A program made the position numbers and the translations under genes. The notes beneath the pieces were generated by a model. The model did no database searches. It had not been told where the DNA came from and saw only the letters and a list, made by a program, of their open reading frames with translations. A DNA stretch of 64,000 nt from Orientia tsutsugamushi str. Boryong (lineage in GTDB: Bacteria > Pseudomonadota > Alphaproteobacteria > Rickettsiales > Rickettsiaceae), in NCBI RefSeq assembly GCF_000063545.1, contig NC_009488.1:1984001-2048000 (forward strand), written 5' to 3'. Positions 18,476-29,613 of the stretch are shown piece after piece; positions within the stretch are counted from its first letter, which is position 1, and each line of letters begins with the position of its first letter.

Positions 18476-19760
18476 TAACTTTTCTCCTTCGCTATTAAAT
18501 GCTGCTCTATTAATCTAGCCCTTTTATCTATTCGACTTGCATCGGTTTGTAGGCTAGTCCATTTTTCATTTGCAAAAAGTTGTACTCGATTCAATTCCTT
18601 CAAATATCTTTCTAAATGTTCATTCGAAACTTGCTTAGCACCTAGTGAAGTAACGGCTCTACGTATTTCGGTGATTACTTCCTTCAAATGCTGAACTAAT
18701 GTATAGCTAGCTATTAATTCTGATGAGATCTCTAAAATTGTGACTCCAGAAATAGCTTCTAATGTGATATAATCATAAATTGGAAATATATCTCCAATCG
18801 AAGATAAAAAGGCTATTTCAGAGTTGCTATATTCAGAATTCTTATCAAACTTATTTTTTAGATCAGTCAATTTTTGCTTAGCTTTACCTGCATAAGACTG
18901 CTCTGGTGATATTGTGATATTTCGTTGTAGGCTTGGATGCAGGCAACTAACACTATCACAGCTGTAAATTGAAGCTGATTCTCCACCTTTTAAATGACTA
19001 ATCCAACTTTTTTCATCCTGAGCTAAGGAGTCAAAAAAGTACACATTATTGTTTGTAACCACGATAGTGCCAGTCATAGACATGATTGAATCACGCATAT
19101 TTGATGGTATTCCAACCTTTGCTGCTGCTTTAGTGAAGATGTTATAATCATCCAGCATAACTCTGAATCCTTATTTTGTGCTTGTCGCAGAGCTTGTTTT
19201 TGATCTAAATAATTACGACATTTTTTACCAGCAGCAAAATAATCAAACCCGCTTTGTGACTGTATATCACGGCAAACAGCTTCTCTCATAGCTGAGTTTC
19301 TTGGTAAAGCTGTAGCAAATAATGCTTTTGTTAATTTGCAATCTCCCTTAGCAAATTGATTCATCTCCATTGCTAGATTACGTAAGTCTTTGAGAGCATT
19401 CTCAATTTGAGGAGCAAAGGTTTTTAATCCTAATGAAAAAGCATAGACTTTAGCTTGAGAACCAATGTTTTTCATCAATTGAACTAATTCTTCTCCAGAA
19501 ATAACAGAGAAGCTACCAAGATAGGCATCAATACCGCTACAGCTCATGTTTAAAGATGGTGGAGTTATAGCAAATGGCTGAAATGATGTTTGGCTTGTTC
19601 TGGCAGATAATCCGCCAGCCGCTTGATCTTGATATGATCCAGATCTTGTGACATTAATACTCATTCCTTGAAATACGTTTTCGATATTCCAAGCTAGTGA
19701 TACTGGAGCTTGTAGCAATAATAGCATTGTAATGGCATAAACTCTGATTTTGGTGCTCAT
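18475..19760 (-). pseudogene. traH: F-type TraH, frameshifted
   Basis: The N-terminal part (19760 to about 19150) has a signal peptide (YAITMLLLLQAPVSLAWN) and a conserved run of cysteines (MSCSGIDAYLGSF, CRDIQSQ). The frame is lost near 19155 after QAQNKDSEL, and MLDDYNIFTKAAAKVG resumes in the other frame to TAA at 18475. TraH is a periplasmic pilus-assembly protein of F-type systems. The start overlaps traF by 4 bp and the stop overlaps traG. Confidence 0.8.
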
Positions 19761-20461
19761 GTAGTCTCCAACTTATGATAATATCTATCGATTGCTAGAA
19801 TATTGTCGATAATTTTATCTTCAGAGATTATGCCTCTAGCTACTGCATATATTTTTTTACCATCGCTAGCTACTGAATATAATACAGGTACAATATGCTT
19901 AGGATTTAGTTTATTAAGCAACTCATTATTCTTACTGACAGCTAGCAACTGAAATGCATATTTATTAGCAAAGCACTGAACAATAGGCATAAAGGCCTTA
20001 CAGAGCAAGCAATCTTGTTTAACTTGCAAAATCAATCCCCAGTTTTTAGCAATGTTTTTGAGTTTGAAATCATTTTTTTGCTCTGATTTTTCTTGATATA
20101 GCTTTCTATGTAAGCTATTAGCAGGCTCATTAGCATTAATCAGTTGGTAATCAAGTAGAGTAGCTAGTTGCCACATAGTAGCAAACTTATGAGCCTTCTC
20201 CATGATTTGCTTCTGCAATCTTTGAGCTGTAATCACATTTTCGAGCGTTGGATTATCCAGCGCTATACGCTAAGCTCGATTAAATCGCTCCTTTAATTCC
20301 TCGATTCTCTGGTCATGAGGCCTACTCATCAACTTAGAATTAGCAGCAGAGTCATCAAGCTCATGACCATGTTTATCATTGTACCATAAAAATCTTGTTG
20401 GTGAAGCATCAACAGTGGATAAATGACTAATTAATATCATAAACATTAATAATCTGCTCAT
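19757..20461 (-). pseudogene. traF: F-type TraF (thioredoxin-like), amber-interrupted
   Basis: ATG 20461 opens with a signal peptide (MSRLLMFMILISHLSTVDA). After FNRA an in-frame TAG at 20270-20272 stops translation. The same frame then continues RIALDNPTLENV into a thioredoxin-like domain containing CLLC and a cis-Pro-like IVPVLY to 19757. TraF is a periplasmic, disulfide-related pilus-assembly protein. GTG 20236 could give a 159-aa product lacking a signal peptide. Confidence 0.8.
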
Positions 20462-20466
20462 TTAGA

Positions 20467-22167
20467 CTAAGTTTGTTGCATACGATGAACTTTATCTTTG
20501 ATTCCTGCAATAATGTCTTTGTTCATGCTGTTTTGAGCCTTAGTGAGTATATCTCCAAATAGTTCATCCATATTGATTTTAGTGAAATCAACTTTTTGTA
20601 ACTCTTCAACAGTAAGGCCTCTACACTTTGGACATTCAGGTGTACCAAAGTTCATTTTTAGCTGTTTTCTTGCTTCTTCCTGAAAAATTCTTGCAAGTTT
20701 CGACTGAAAGCAGCAATAAGTAGACTTTCTAGCTAAGCAAATACCTAATATCGGAATTCTTGAAGAACAGTAGGTTCCAATATAGTAGCAGTAACCTTTT
20801 TTCCTATATAAAGCTAATTCTTGTTCCTTAGACTTACATTGCGATAAGCCTATATCACGCCCCCAGCCAGTCATTGAAGAGCAGCAATTCAAAAAACTAA
20901 ATACATCTTTTTTGCATTTTCGATGTTTACCTGAAAATACAGAAACGGGATTTGTTTTAATGTCCTTGCTCATCTGATTTAGCATCGCTAGATGAGCTAC
21001 TTTAGCTATATCTCTATTTGGTATAATAGTTGGAGTGTTGCAATTACCTCCTAAACAAAAGATTGAGTTATTATGCAACGATGAGTGTAGCATTGTTTGC
21101 TTCTCAGTTGAACAGCTATAATCGTGCTGCCATAGTAAACAAATATTTGCTACTGATTTTTGGCAAGTGCTGTTTTTTAATTCACAATTCTGAATTTTAA
21201 GGTGTTTGCAGCCATCTTTTGGATCGCTAGTACAAGAAAAAAGAATCTTTTGTTTCCAATATGGACGATTGACTTTAAACTTGTCAAAAAATACTCTATC
21301 ACCACCATCATAGTTGATTCTATTGACCTCATAGCATTCATTACTCTCAGTTAATTGCTCAAGTTCAGGGTTTAAAACTTGCCAATATTCTGCTACTTTC
21401 CTTAGTTCTTGAGTCTTATCTCTGTAGTCATAGTGAAGTATACATATTTTTTCATTTACTTCTAATAAAAAATTTCTACCAATATGGTGTATAGATACAC
21501 CAAGCCTATTAGCAATAGCCCATTTCATTTGTTTTACAATTGCTTCGGGATCATCTACTAGGCAGTATATTTGTGCACCTAATTCATCATCATAGACATC
21601 GCTACGACTCTTAAGCCAATTACTATGATTCTCCTTTATTTCTTCTGTTGCAAATTCCATTTGCCGGTTTTGCCAAGAAAGCCATACATTCTCTAATCTG
21701 CACTCAACATTTAATTCTCGAATAAGTTCAATGTTAAAATTACTACCTTCATTACAACTTTGAATAATTTCAGTATTAGTTTTACTTGTTTGAGTTACGA
21801 AGTTACTGCTATCAAGGGCACTTAAAGGATCAGATTCAATTCTCATTGAATTAGCTATCATATAATTTTGATCGTTGATATTATGTTGAGTTAAGGCATT
21901 GTTTTTACTGTTTTCAGCTTGAAATAACATTGCCCCACTTTCTGTACCAAGCTGATTACGGCCATGGTAGGTTAAATCCTCATCATTGTTAGGATAATTG
22001 ACATTACTACCTTGATGAAATAATTCTTGTGTATTTGAAGAATTTCCAAGATTTACATTATAGTTGCTAGCTTCATTATAACTGCTTTGCATTGAAGCTA
22101 AACAACAGCTAATATTGAGCACTATCAAAAAGTTAATATAGATAATAATCTCATTGAGTATTCTCAT
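20467..22167 (-). CDS. traN: F-type TraN, mating-pair stabilisation protein
   Basis: This intact 566-aa protein has an N-terminal signal peptide (INFLIVLNISCCLAS). It is cysteine-rich throughout, with the conserved C-terminal half containing CLGGNC, LNCCSSMTGWG, KKGYCYYIGTYCS and STYCCFQSKLARIFQ. TraN is an outer-membrane protein that contacts the recipient cell. It starts 17 bp inside the 3' end of trbC and precedes traF. It is one of the few uninterrupted genes in the block. Confidence 0.85.
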   Translation of the reverse strand: MRILNEIIIYINFLIVLNISCCLASMQSSYNEASNYNVNLGNSSNTQELFHQGSNVNYPNNDEDLTYHGRNQLGTESGAMLFQAENSKNNALTQHNINDQNYMIANSMRIESDPLSALDSSNFVTQTSKTNTEIIQSCNEGSNFNIELIRELNVECRLENVWLSWQNRQMEFATEEIKENHSNWLKSRSDVYDDELGAQIYCLVDDPEAIVKQMKWAIANRLGVSIHHIGRNFLLEVNEKICILHYDYRDKTQELRKVAEYWQVLNPELEQLTESNECYEVNRINYDGGDRVFFDKFKVNRPYWKQKILFSCTSDPKDGCKHLKIQNCELKNSTCQKSVANICLLWQHDYSCSTEKQTMLHSSLHNNSIFCLGGNCNTPTIIPNRDIAKVAHLAMLNQMSKDIKTNPVSVFSGKHRKCKKDVFSFLNCCSSMTGWGRDIGLSQCKSKEQELALYRKKGYCYYIGTYCSSRIPILGICLARKSTYCCFQSKLARIFQEEARKQLKMNFGTPECPKCRGLTVEELQKVDFTKINMDELFGDILTKAQNSMNKDIIAGIKDKVHRMQQT

Positions 22168-22533
22168 TCATAATTTCTAATGCTATTGCTAAAGGAATAT
22201 GGCCAGTTAATTTCTTGGTTAATCCTCTTTTTTCATCATCTATTACTATCACAGGAACAACATCAATTTTATATTGTTCAAACAAGCTAGGATCTATATC
22301 GAAGCTAATACCAAGCTCCATAGTTTTATTCTTTGTTTGTGTAAATGAGTTATTAATTAACCCACGCATAATCAATTGAGCTCCAGCCTTTTGAGATTCA
22401 GCAAAATAGCTTTTTAAAGCCTCATCACTCATTGAAAATGAGACAAAAATAAAAGTTTTTTGCTGGCCCAAAAAAAAGCATTAGCATTATTAACAAATAA
22501 TAAAACCATCAACATCATTACTCGTATAACCAT
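22151..22533 (-). pseudogene. trbC: TrbC-type pilus assembly protein, frameshifted at a poly-A/T tract
   Basis: ATG 22533 encodes a signal peptide (MVIRVMMLMVLLFVNNANA) that runs out of frame at the eight-base homopolymer 22470-22477. Sense resumes as GQQKTFIFVSFSMSDEALK in the neighbouring frame to 22151, with a thioredoxin-like FDIDPSLFEQYKIDVVPVIVI segment typical of type-F TrbC. Slippage in the homopolymer could still give some full-length product, so inactivation is not certain. Confidence 0.75.
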
Positions 22534-22551
22534 ATTCCTCTCTAACCCTTA

Positions 22552-23531
22552 TCAAAGCAAACAGTAATCTCTTTTTCGCCAAATCAAGTAACCAAAATCT
22601 TCACCATTAACTGGAAATTCTCTTCCAGCCTGCCATGTAGCTTCTGTTTGGCCTATGCTCTTGCAGGATCTGGTTTCTGGAATCGGATAAGTCATTTGTA
22701 GTCGATACTGACTTTTCTTCATAATAGGCATGGGATACTTGCCACATAAGCCTTTATAACCATAATATCCCCATAACATCAGTTGCCTATGCATTCTAGC
22801 CATAAACTTACTTACCATTAATACAGATGTTCCAACTCCACCATTATGCGCCGCAGCTGTTCCAGTAAAAGGGTAAAGCATTCCTTGACATTCAGCACAC
22901 CAAAAAGCATAATCACTTGCTAATAAACCAGCGCCACAACTCATGCAATCAGCTATACATGCTTGATAAGCAGCTACATTTTGAAACAACAGCGTTTCTG
23001 GATTTAAAATCGCAGATTTAGCGTCATCACTCCATAATGGATCAAACTCTGTTAAATATGCTATATCGACTGCAGCCATTTCCAGACAAATAAAATCAAG
23101 CAAAATTTCCAGCCAATAAATCACAGGATAGACATACCAATGAATGTGATAAAAAGCACTTCCTTCAGCATCATCTTTCATGCCTTTTTGAGTAGCACTT
23201 CCAAATGACAAACCTCCAAGACTTACCATACACATTGGCGACTTTGTAACATCTACAAGGCGTACTGGCTCCCAAAATCCTACCGGAATATACCAGGTAC
23301 AGGTATTGGAATCCCTGGCTTAGGACAAAGACATATAAGTCTACCAGAAGCATTAGTATCAGGCATTGAACTGCTAACTACCTTAAATCCAGCTATAGTA
23401 ATTGGAAACAAGAACTTCCAACATACATCTGTTATAGGATTTACAAATCTTCCAACACATCCAGCAGCTGCATAACAGTTATTAGCTGTTATAGACATTA
23501 CTATCGCTAACAAAATTACCAGTTCCTTCAC
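22552..23531 (-). pseudogene. traU: F-type TraU, frameshifted
   Basis: The signal peptide and CVGRFVNPITDVCWKFLFPI open the protein at 23531. Near 23285 the frame ends after IPVPGIF, while GFWEPVRLVDVTKSPMCMV continues one base over and runs to 22552. The second part has the conserved cysteines (CIADCMSCGAG, FWCAECQG) and NGGVGTS. TraU is a periplasmic protein needed for DNA transfer in F-type systems. A remnant of another traU lies at 5144-5215. Confidence 0.8.
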
Positions 23532-23548
23532 TTACCAGCTTTTCTTGA

Positions 23549-23737
23549 TTATGTATACTTCCTTTTTTTATATTTTCGAAATTTGCTAGCAGTATTTTCT
23601 ATATCTTTTACACCTGGCACTAAATATGCAGTTTCACCACTCGAATTTACTATCTCCTGTATTTCACCACTTATAAGCGTATAATTGAATATTTTGACTA
23701 GATCTTGTTCTAATTGCTGTAATTTCCAACTTTTCAT
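23549..23737 (-). CDS. Small conserved-position protein between traW and traU, 62 aa
   Basis: No family is recognised. It starts at ATG 23737 after an AAGAAGG-like ribosome site, is hydrophilic and ends in a basic tail (KFRKYKKRKYT). It lies in the tra operon with 17 bp to traU. It could be a small accessory protein of the element or a fragment. Confidence 0.4.
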   Translation of the reverse strand: MKSWKLQQLEQDLVKIFNYTLISGEIQEIVNSSGETAYLVPGVKDIENTASKFRKYKKRKYT

Positions 23738-23819
23738 ATAAAACCTTCTTTTAAGTTGAATCGACTAGTATATTGAGTTATACTATTTACAGCGTACTTC
23801 CATCGTACGTCATATGGTT

Positions 23820-24479
23820 TTAATAGGTGCTTACTTCGCTAATTTTAAGCACGTTATTTTCTTGCTCTATTATGGCTGGCACAGCTTGTATTTTAAATTT
23901 TCTAATCAACATACCAAATTGATCAAAAAATATGTGTCGGCCTAATAGATTGCTCAGTTCAATAGGATTTCCATTAACTAACACTATCTTTCCTGGTCTT
24001 GATTTTACCCAAGCGACCTGATCTTCATCATCTCCATCAATTAATATTAGTGGTTCACCCCAATTTATCATCTCTAAAGGATTTATTTTAGTTCCTCTCC
24101 TTACTATTATTATACCATTTTTTGTCTTAATGTCATCCTTTTGAACATAGGTAGAATCATATATTCGCGTTTTATTTTCAGTAGCTTTACTCAAATTTTT
24201 TACTGGAACTGGTCTCATGATTTTTTGCCTAATTTTTTCCTGAAATTCCAGCTGCATTTGGTTCAACAATCCACTTTTTGATGCAGCATTAAGTTTAGCC
24301 ATAATCACCTCCAGTAATGATTCCTCAATGATTGGAAAAACATGCCCTCTAGTACCATAATCCTTAATCTCAACACCTATATCAGCATTTAATGAATTAG
24401 CCATTGTATCACTTACCTGATAAGCAACAGCAAATAAAGCAAAGAATGCGCCTATACTCATCATTACCTGGTGCTTCAT
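23820..24479 (-). CDS. traW: F-type TraW pilus assembly protein
   Basis: This intact 219-aa protein has an N-terminal hydrophobic leader (MMSIGAFFALFAVAYQVSD). It is followed by the TraW pattern GVEIKDYGTRGHVFPIIEESL, a VRRGTKINPLE segment and the C-terminal FFDQFGMLIRKFKIQAVPAII that defines the family. It is periplasmic and acts with TraU/TrbC. The start overlaps the end of traC by 4 bp. Confidence 0.85.
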   Translation of the reverse strand: MKHQVMMSIGAFFALFAVAYQVSDTMANSLNADIGVEIKDYGTRGHVFPIIEESLLEVIMAKLNAASKSGLLNQMQLEFQEKIRQKIMRPVPVKNLSKATENKTRIYDSTYVQKDDIKTKNGIIIVRRGTKINPLEMINWGEPLILIDGDDEDQVAWVKSRPGKIVLVNGNPIELSNLLGRHIFFDQFGMLIRKFKIQAVPAIIEQENNVLKISEVSTY

Positions 24480-27038
24480 GGAATTATTTCTCGCTCTCTT
24501 ATCACATAATTAATTGCCTCACTGACATTCATACCCTTAGCCATATGATCTTCTATAGCCTGATAATCTCTAGCATTCGTTGAGGTTAACAGTAGAGTAA
24601 ATGGATCAATCATTAATCTGCCTATCACACCAGAGACATTAGGGCTATAAATTGCTACTTCGCTATAATATGGAGGATTTGAATGTACAGATTGCAGTAA
24701 ATTCAGCTTCCAATCTTCATCAACAAAGCCTGCAAGCTTTGGATTAGCTCGCATCGCCTTAAAGGATTCCGAATTTTGCTTCAAAATTATCTTATGCGAT
24801 GAGTTCTCAAAGGCCTTTTCAGACGCAGAGCCCTCTTGACGAAAGTAATCCGTGAGTTGCTGAGTAGCTAAAGCAATCGATCCATTATATTTTCGAGCTA
24901 TTCTGCCAGCTTCTTCAATAAACTCTCCTGAACGCTTTCCAGCTAATAGCTTCCAGGCTTCATCTATCATAATTAAAAATGGTCTACTTCTATCTCCCTT
25001 GACCATTGTTTGATTAATATGAACAATCATGATTTGAACTATCACTGCTAGCAGCTCTGGTACAGACCTTAAATGATCAGTTTCAATTACTACGATATCA
25101 GAGTTCAATGATAACTTAGCTTTACCGCTAAAAAATCTTCCATGTTGACCATCCTTAGTAAAAGGAAAAAGCATATTTCCAAGTTCTTTAGCATATGATT
25201 CTTCTCTATTCGATAACCAGTCTGCAATATCGGTTATTTCAGCCTTAGAGCCACTTTTTTGCCAGACTGATATCAAAGCTCTCTGTAAGCATTGGTTGTT
25301 GTAAATCGCTTGTTCCATACTGTGGAGCAGCCATAGTAGCTAAAATAGATGGAAAGTTAGATAAAAATCCGATCTAGCTTCTATAGACTTTGCACTATCA
25401 TCTTCTGGTACTTCGGAAAATGGATTAATTGATACAGGATTTTTCATGTCAAATTCTATGTAGCTGCCACCTAGAATCAAGCATGTACGCTTAAATGATC
25501 TTCCGTAATCAAGAACAAAAACTTTACCACCAACTCCTAAAACTGATAGCATTAGTTCTTGCATAAAAACAGATTTTCCAAACCCTGGAACTCCAGCTAT
25601 ACAAAGGTTAAAGTTCTCATTTGGAGCTGCTCCATGCTTATTTAATGCAGGTAATAAAGCTCCACCAAAAGGAGACCAATACATTATTTGGCCTCGTCTG
25701 CCAGCTAACAACATACCTGGAGAGCTTAAATCACCTTTCCATTCACCAATTATTGGTAATAATACTTTGCTCTCTACGGAAACAGTTTTTATGCCTCTAC
25801 CTAAGCTAGAAAGGGCTACTCCAACTCCTGATGTTTTTTGACCCAATACACCTCTTTGACCTTGTTCAACCAATTGCATTGGCAGCGCTGCTAGCAACAC
25901 GGCTACATGATCATATTTGCATGGAACAAAATACCATCCACTGCGTCTTAACATCGAACAAAAAGCTGATGCAGATTGCTTAGCCTTTTTTGTTTTATCA
26001 AACATAATAACATTGAAGTGAATATTAACTACTCTATCACCACTCTGTAAAGCAGCTACTACATCAGCTAAATCTTCTGCTTCTTGCTGTATATCATGAA
26101 AAAAATTTACCCATTCCTGCATTAATATTTCTTTCTAGCGCCTCTCTTTTAGTTATGGCTGCAGTTCTTTCCATTGCTTGATTTGGCAACATTTGTAAAC
26201 CAAAATGAATCAGGAAATTTGATTTTATATATTCATCACGACGCATTTCATTGCCTAAAAACAGATCCATGGCAGATAATTTGCACTCTGCAGGCCTTTT
26301 TCGAGCTTCTAGGCTGATAAATATTTGATCATTATTTACATTTACACAATCATCATTCTCAAATAACGAAAAATCTCCACTTAGAATTTGTTCAGACAAT
26401 ATTTCATACTCATTAATATTCGAATGTTCTTCTTCAGGCCAGCCAAATATTACTCTCAGAAACTTTAATAATTGCTGTGCATTCACATTGTCAGTGCTTA
26501 ATCCAATGGACCTAAACGTATCTTTTAAAGCATCTCGTCTGCGAATCATATCATCGATATTTGCATTTAAATTAGGTATAGTAACTGAAATTAACAATAC
26601 TACATCCTTTATAGAACCTACTTTTTGAGCTTGATCACGCAAAAACTCTGTTCTTTTGTTGGCTAACTCAATAAATATCTCTCCTTTACGATATAACTGC
26701 CAGTTGCTTAAAAAATGTTCGATATTATTACTACCAATCATTAAGACTTGCATGCTACTTTCAGCTGGTAAATTTTCATCACTTTTTAGAAATTCAGCAA
26801 TTTCATTTTGAGCCGAAACACTAGCTTCAGCCAATGGGCATGCAAGCAATACAAAACCTATTGAACCACGATTAAAGAATAGCTGAGTCTCCTCATCATA
26901 CGATTCATAGACAAAGTGTTTAGAAAATCTTTCTCGATCAAAATCCTTATGTATGCTTGCGTTCACCTTGACTCTGTTTTGATTTAAATAAATTAATAAG
27001 ATATTTTTTTGGTTTTTTCGGCGACTTGTGAACAACAT
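24476..27038 (-). pseudogene. traC: F-type TraC ATPase, broken into three frames
   Basis: The VirB4-class ATPase that powers pilus assembly is encoded in three successive frames. The N-terminal piece (27038-26094) has the conserved FFNRGSIGFVLLACP. The middle piece (26122-25340) has Walker A AGVPGFGKSV and the SINPFS motif. The last piece (25318-24476) has Walker B FLIMIDEAWKLL and IALATQQLTDYF. One break is at a T-run near 26097-26102; the other region, 25330-25390, needs more than one indel. The true start is obscured because the frame upstream (INLFKSKQSQGE) is shared with the end of traV. Confidence 0.85.
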
Positions 27039-27276
27039 CTACACCTTGAACTGCTTTAGATCGCTTACAGTATAGAACACAACGCCTTTTTGATTTAATT
27101 TTTGATGTTTCAACTTTCTCAAGATTATCAGGGTCAAAAACTCCTTGAGCAGCCATTTTCTTTATTTCATATAAAGACTTACATTTTTGACCTTTAGGAA
27201 TTTTACAGTCAAAATTACTTTCGAAAAAGAAGCTGGTTAGGCTCATACAGCCCAATAGCAATAATAAAAGCTTCAT
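26947..27276 (-). CDS. traV: F-type TraV lipoprotein, probably C-terminally truncated
   Basis: A short leader ending LLLLGC suggests a lipobox, followed by DCKIPKGQKCKSLYEI and MAAQGVFDPDN, which are typical TraV features. The last 30 residues (LINLFKSKQSQGE) look like the TraC N-terminus rather than TraV, so the natural C-terminus seems deleted and fused. TraV forms the outer-membrane core of the channel with TraB and TraK. Its ATG overlaps the traB stop. Confidence 0.6.
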   Translation of the reverse strand: MKLLLLLLGCMSLTSFFFESNFDCKIPKGQKCKSLYEIKKMAAQGVFDPDNLEKVETSKIKSKRRCVLYCKRSKAVQGVDVVHKSPKKPKKYLINLFKSKQSQGERKHT

Positions 27277-28607
27277 TATAAATGCTCCTCTAACTTTTGT
27301 GATTGGTCGAATTTATTATGCAAATTAACTTTTTCATGGCTAGTTGATGGTACATAAGTTGAATTTTTTAACTTCTTTTTGTGCTCGCATAAGTCAAAAC
27401 CTTTTTTAAACACAACATCTATGACTCTACCTGAGGCAACAACAATGACTGGGCTCATGGAATCAGCTCGTTTTATAGCAAAATCAGCCAACTTATCAAA
27501 AGCATTGCTAGCTCCAGAATAAGCTCCAGATTTTAGTGCATCTCCAACACTTAACTCTGATTGAGCCTGACCTGGAGTCATTATATTTAACGTTGGAGCC
27601 GTTGTCATATCAGGCTTAATAGCCTTAGTCTGAAGAAATTTAGCTATACTGCTAAATACTCCATTTAATGCAGCCATTCTTACTACTTTAGACGATTTAT
27701 CTACCACGATTCCTTTAATTCCAGAACGTCCATCTTCACCTATCAACCAGCCTTCCACCTTTTTCTCGATAATATCTCCTTGGTTATTGACTACTGAAAG
27801 AGTTTCGATGCGACATTTAGCTCTCTCTGAGGACATCTCTCCATTACATGATCCAATTAAAATCGCCTTTTTGATTTGATCGGTTTTATATTCATCGTAA
27901 AGAATAGCTGTATCTAATAGCTGTAGAACAATTGGCTCTGGTGATGAAGAGCTGTTTGTCCCTGTACCTACAACGACCCCAGTAAGCAGGATAGCTCTAA
28001 CAGAACTGCCGCTAGTAACATAGTTCTCAACATTTTTTTTTGGCTCAGATCTAGCTCTACTAAGATTGACAAATGATTGTACAGGAGCTTGCTCTGTTTT
28101 GTTATCATGCGGTGAATTTAAAATATGCTGATTAAGATCAGAACTAAATTCATCACTATCATTATTATATAGACTCTGCTTAGGCTGATTCTCCAATATC
28201 TCAAGTTTTTGGTTAAAATTATTAATTTTGGCTGTAGTTTCTAAATATCTGCTTTCTATTACACTTTCTAATCTATCTTTTAATGTTTTGACTTCATTAA
28301 GTATTTCTTCTGTCCATTTTGCTCTCAAATCTACAGCTTGTTCTACTCCAGAAATCGCTTCTCTTGACTCACGATTTTCTGTAAAAGTTATAGATTCTTT
28401 CGTTTTTCCACTTTCAGATAAAAAATATGACACAAGCATTATTGTGATGCTTATGAAAGTTAAGGCAATTACTGGCTTTCGGCGAATAATACTCGCTAAT
28501 TCTGATAACTTGCTATTAGACCTAACAGCGGATTCAGCCTTTAGTTTATCATTTAGCTCTAAATCTTCTTCTTTTGTATTATCATTGTCTGAATTGTCCT
28601 GTTGCAC
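27276..28607 (-). CDS. traB: F-type TraB, channel scaffold protein
   Basis: This intact 443-aa protein has a cytosolic charged N-terminus and one membrane helix (PVIALTFISITIMLVSYFL). A coiled-coil stretch (residues about 90-150) is followed by the TrbI/VirB10-like domain beginning RAILLTGVVVGTGTNSSSSP, then GEDGRSGIKGIVVDKSS. TraB spans the periplasm and links both membranes. ATG 28607 follows a GGAGG site. It is adjacent to the pilin-like gene upstream and overlaps traV by one base. Confidence 0.85.
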   Translation of the reverse strand: MQQDNSDNDNTKEEDLELNDKLKAESAVRSNSKLSELASIIRRKPVIALTFISITIMLVSYFLSESGKTKESITFTENRESREAISGVEQAVDLRAKWTEEILNEVKTLKDRLESVIESRYLETTAKINNFNQKLEILENQPKQSLYNNDSDEFSSDLNQHILNSPHDNKTEQAPVQSFVNLSRARSEPKKNVENYVTSGSSVRAILLTGVVVGTGTNSSSSPEPIVLQLLDTAILYDEYKTDQIKKAILIGSCNGEMSSERAKCRIETLSVVNNQGDIIEKKVEGWLIGEDGRSGIKGIVVDKSSKVVRMAALNGVFSSIAKFLQTKAIKPDMTTAPTLNIMTPGQAQSELSVGDALKSGAYSGASNAFDKLADFAIKRADSMSPVIVVASGRVIDVVFKKGFDLCEHKKKLKNSTYVPSTSHEKVNLHNKFDQSQKLEEHL

Positions 28608-28660
28608 TATTCCTCCGCTTTTTGAATGATGTTTCTAACTTATCAATAAATTAATTTACG

Positions 28661-28993
28661 CTAAGTTATTTTCATACCACTGGCAATCCAATCTAGGTAA
28701 AAGCCTAAAATAACACCAATTGCTACCATGACTCCGGCAAGCTTTATATTCCCTCTGGCTACAGCCCAAATCGATGATAAAATAGTTGCGCTTGATATAC
28801 CTATTGTTTTTAGTTTTCCACTAAAAAGTCCGTCTATTTTATTAAGCTGTCCTTCAAGGGTATCAGCTAATGCTGGCTCAAAAGAAAAAACACAAGCAGT
28901 AATTATAATTAACAGGCCTACAACTACATTATTCCACTGTATTCCAAATGTAGGTTTTAGCATATTTAGTCGAGATTTTTGATATATGAACAT
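28661..28993 (-). CDS. Candidate conjugative pilin (two-helix, signal-peptide-bearing)
   Basis: This 110-aa protein has a hydrophobic leader ending in EPALA-D, which looks like a signal peptidase site. A short polar segment follows, then two hydrophobic helices (ISSATILSSIWAVA and LAGVMVAIGVILGFYL) separated by a basic NIK turn. This is the architecture of TraA/VirB2 pilins. It sits between traK and traB. A second ATG at 28963 is possible. Sequence identity to TraA cannot be claimed by eye. Confidence 0.55.
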   Translation of the reverse strand: MFIYQKSRLNMLKPTFGIQWNNVVVGLLIIITACVFSFEPALADTLEGQLNKIDGLFSGKLKTIGISSATILSSIWAVARGNIKLAGVMVAIGVILGFYLDWIASGMKIT

Positions 28994-29136
28994 TGTTATT
29001 GCTTATTAGTAAATTTTGCATTATTCTCCTAGTGCTAGTTATTCCATACCAATGAAATTTTACTTTGAAGTAGTGTTAATAGGCTTGATGCAGAGCTTGA
29101 TATCTTTGAAGTAAAAACTAGCATTTTAAGCCAGTT

Positions 29137-29613
29137 TTACTTTTTCTTAGTCTTTCTACTTTGTTTTTTAGAAAGTTTTGCTGTTAATTCTTTTGTATTA
29201 ACGTCATTACTGAACAAATTGGTATTGTTTTGTTTTGAATTATCCTTTTCCTCTATTTTTGTAGCAGCATTAACAAGCGTTACATGGCTTGGAGTTTTTG
29301 GAGTAAAAGTTAACATTAAATCTTGAATTGTTTTGTGTTCTCCTATTACTGTTAAATAAAGCTTCTTTTCTTCTTCTCGTGGAGCAATAAACAAACATCC
29401 AGACTCATGAACTACAACTTCGGCTGCATTTTGAGGATACATAAAAATATCATTGATTTTTTCATCTTTAAGATTAATTCTTGTTGGCCCACTATCAGAA
29501 ATCTCAAGCTTCAGCAAATTATCAACTTCTAACTCATATTCTACCGCATATACATCACTAAACTTGACTAAAGCAATAAACCCTATCATAAACCTCAAAA
29601 TTCTAATACTCAT
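29137..29613 (-). CDS. traK: F-type TraK, secretin-like outer-membrane component
   Basis: The signal peptide (IGFIALVKFSDVYA) precedes the N-terminal TraK pattern, with short beta strands and VHESGCLFIAPREEEKKLYLTV. At 158 aa it is shorter than F TraK (about 240), and its C-terminus is a low-complexity basic tail, so it may be truncated. The ATG overlaps the traE stop (ATGA). Confidence 0.7.
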   Translation of the reverse strand: MSIRILRFMIGFIALVKFSDVYAVEYELEVDNLLKLEISDSGPTRINLKDEKINDIFMYPQNAAEVVVHESGCLFIAPREEEKKLYLTVIGEHKTIQDLMLTFTPKTPSHVTLVNAATKIEEKDNSKQNNTNLFSNDVNTKELTAKLSKKQSRKTKKK

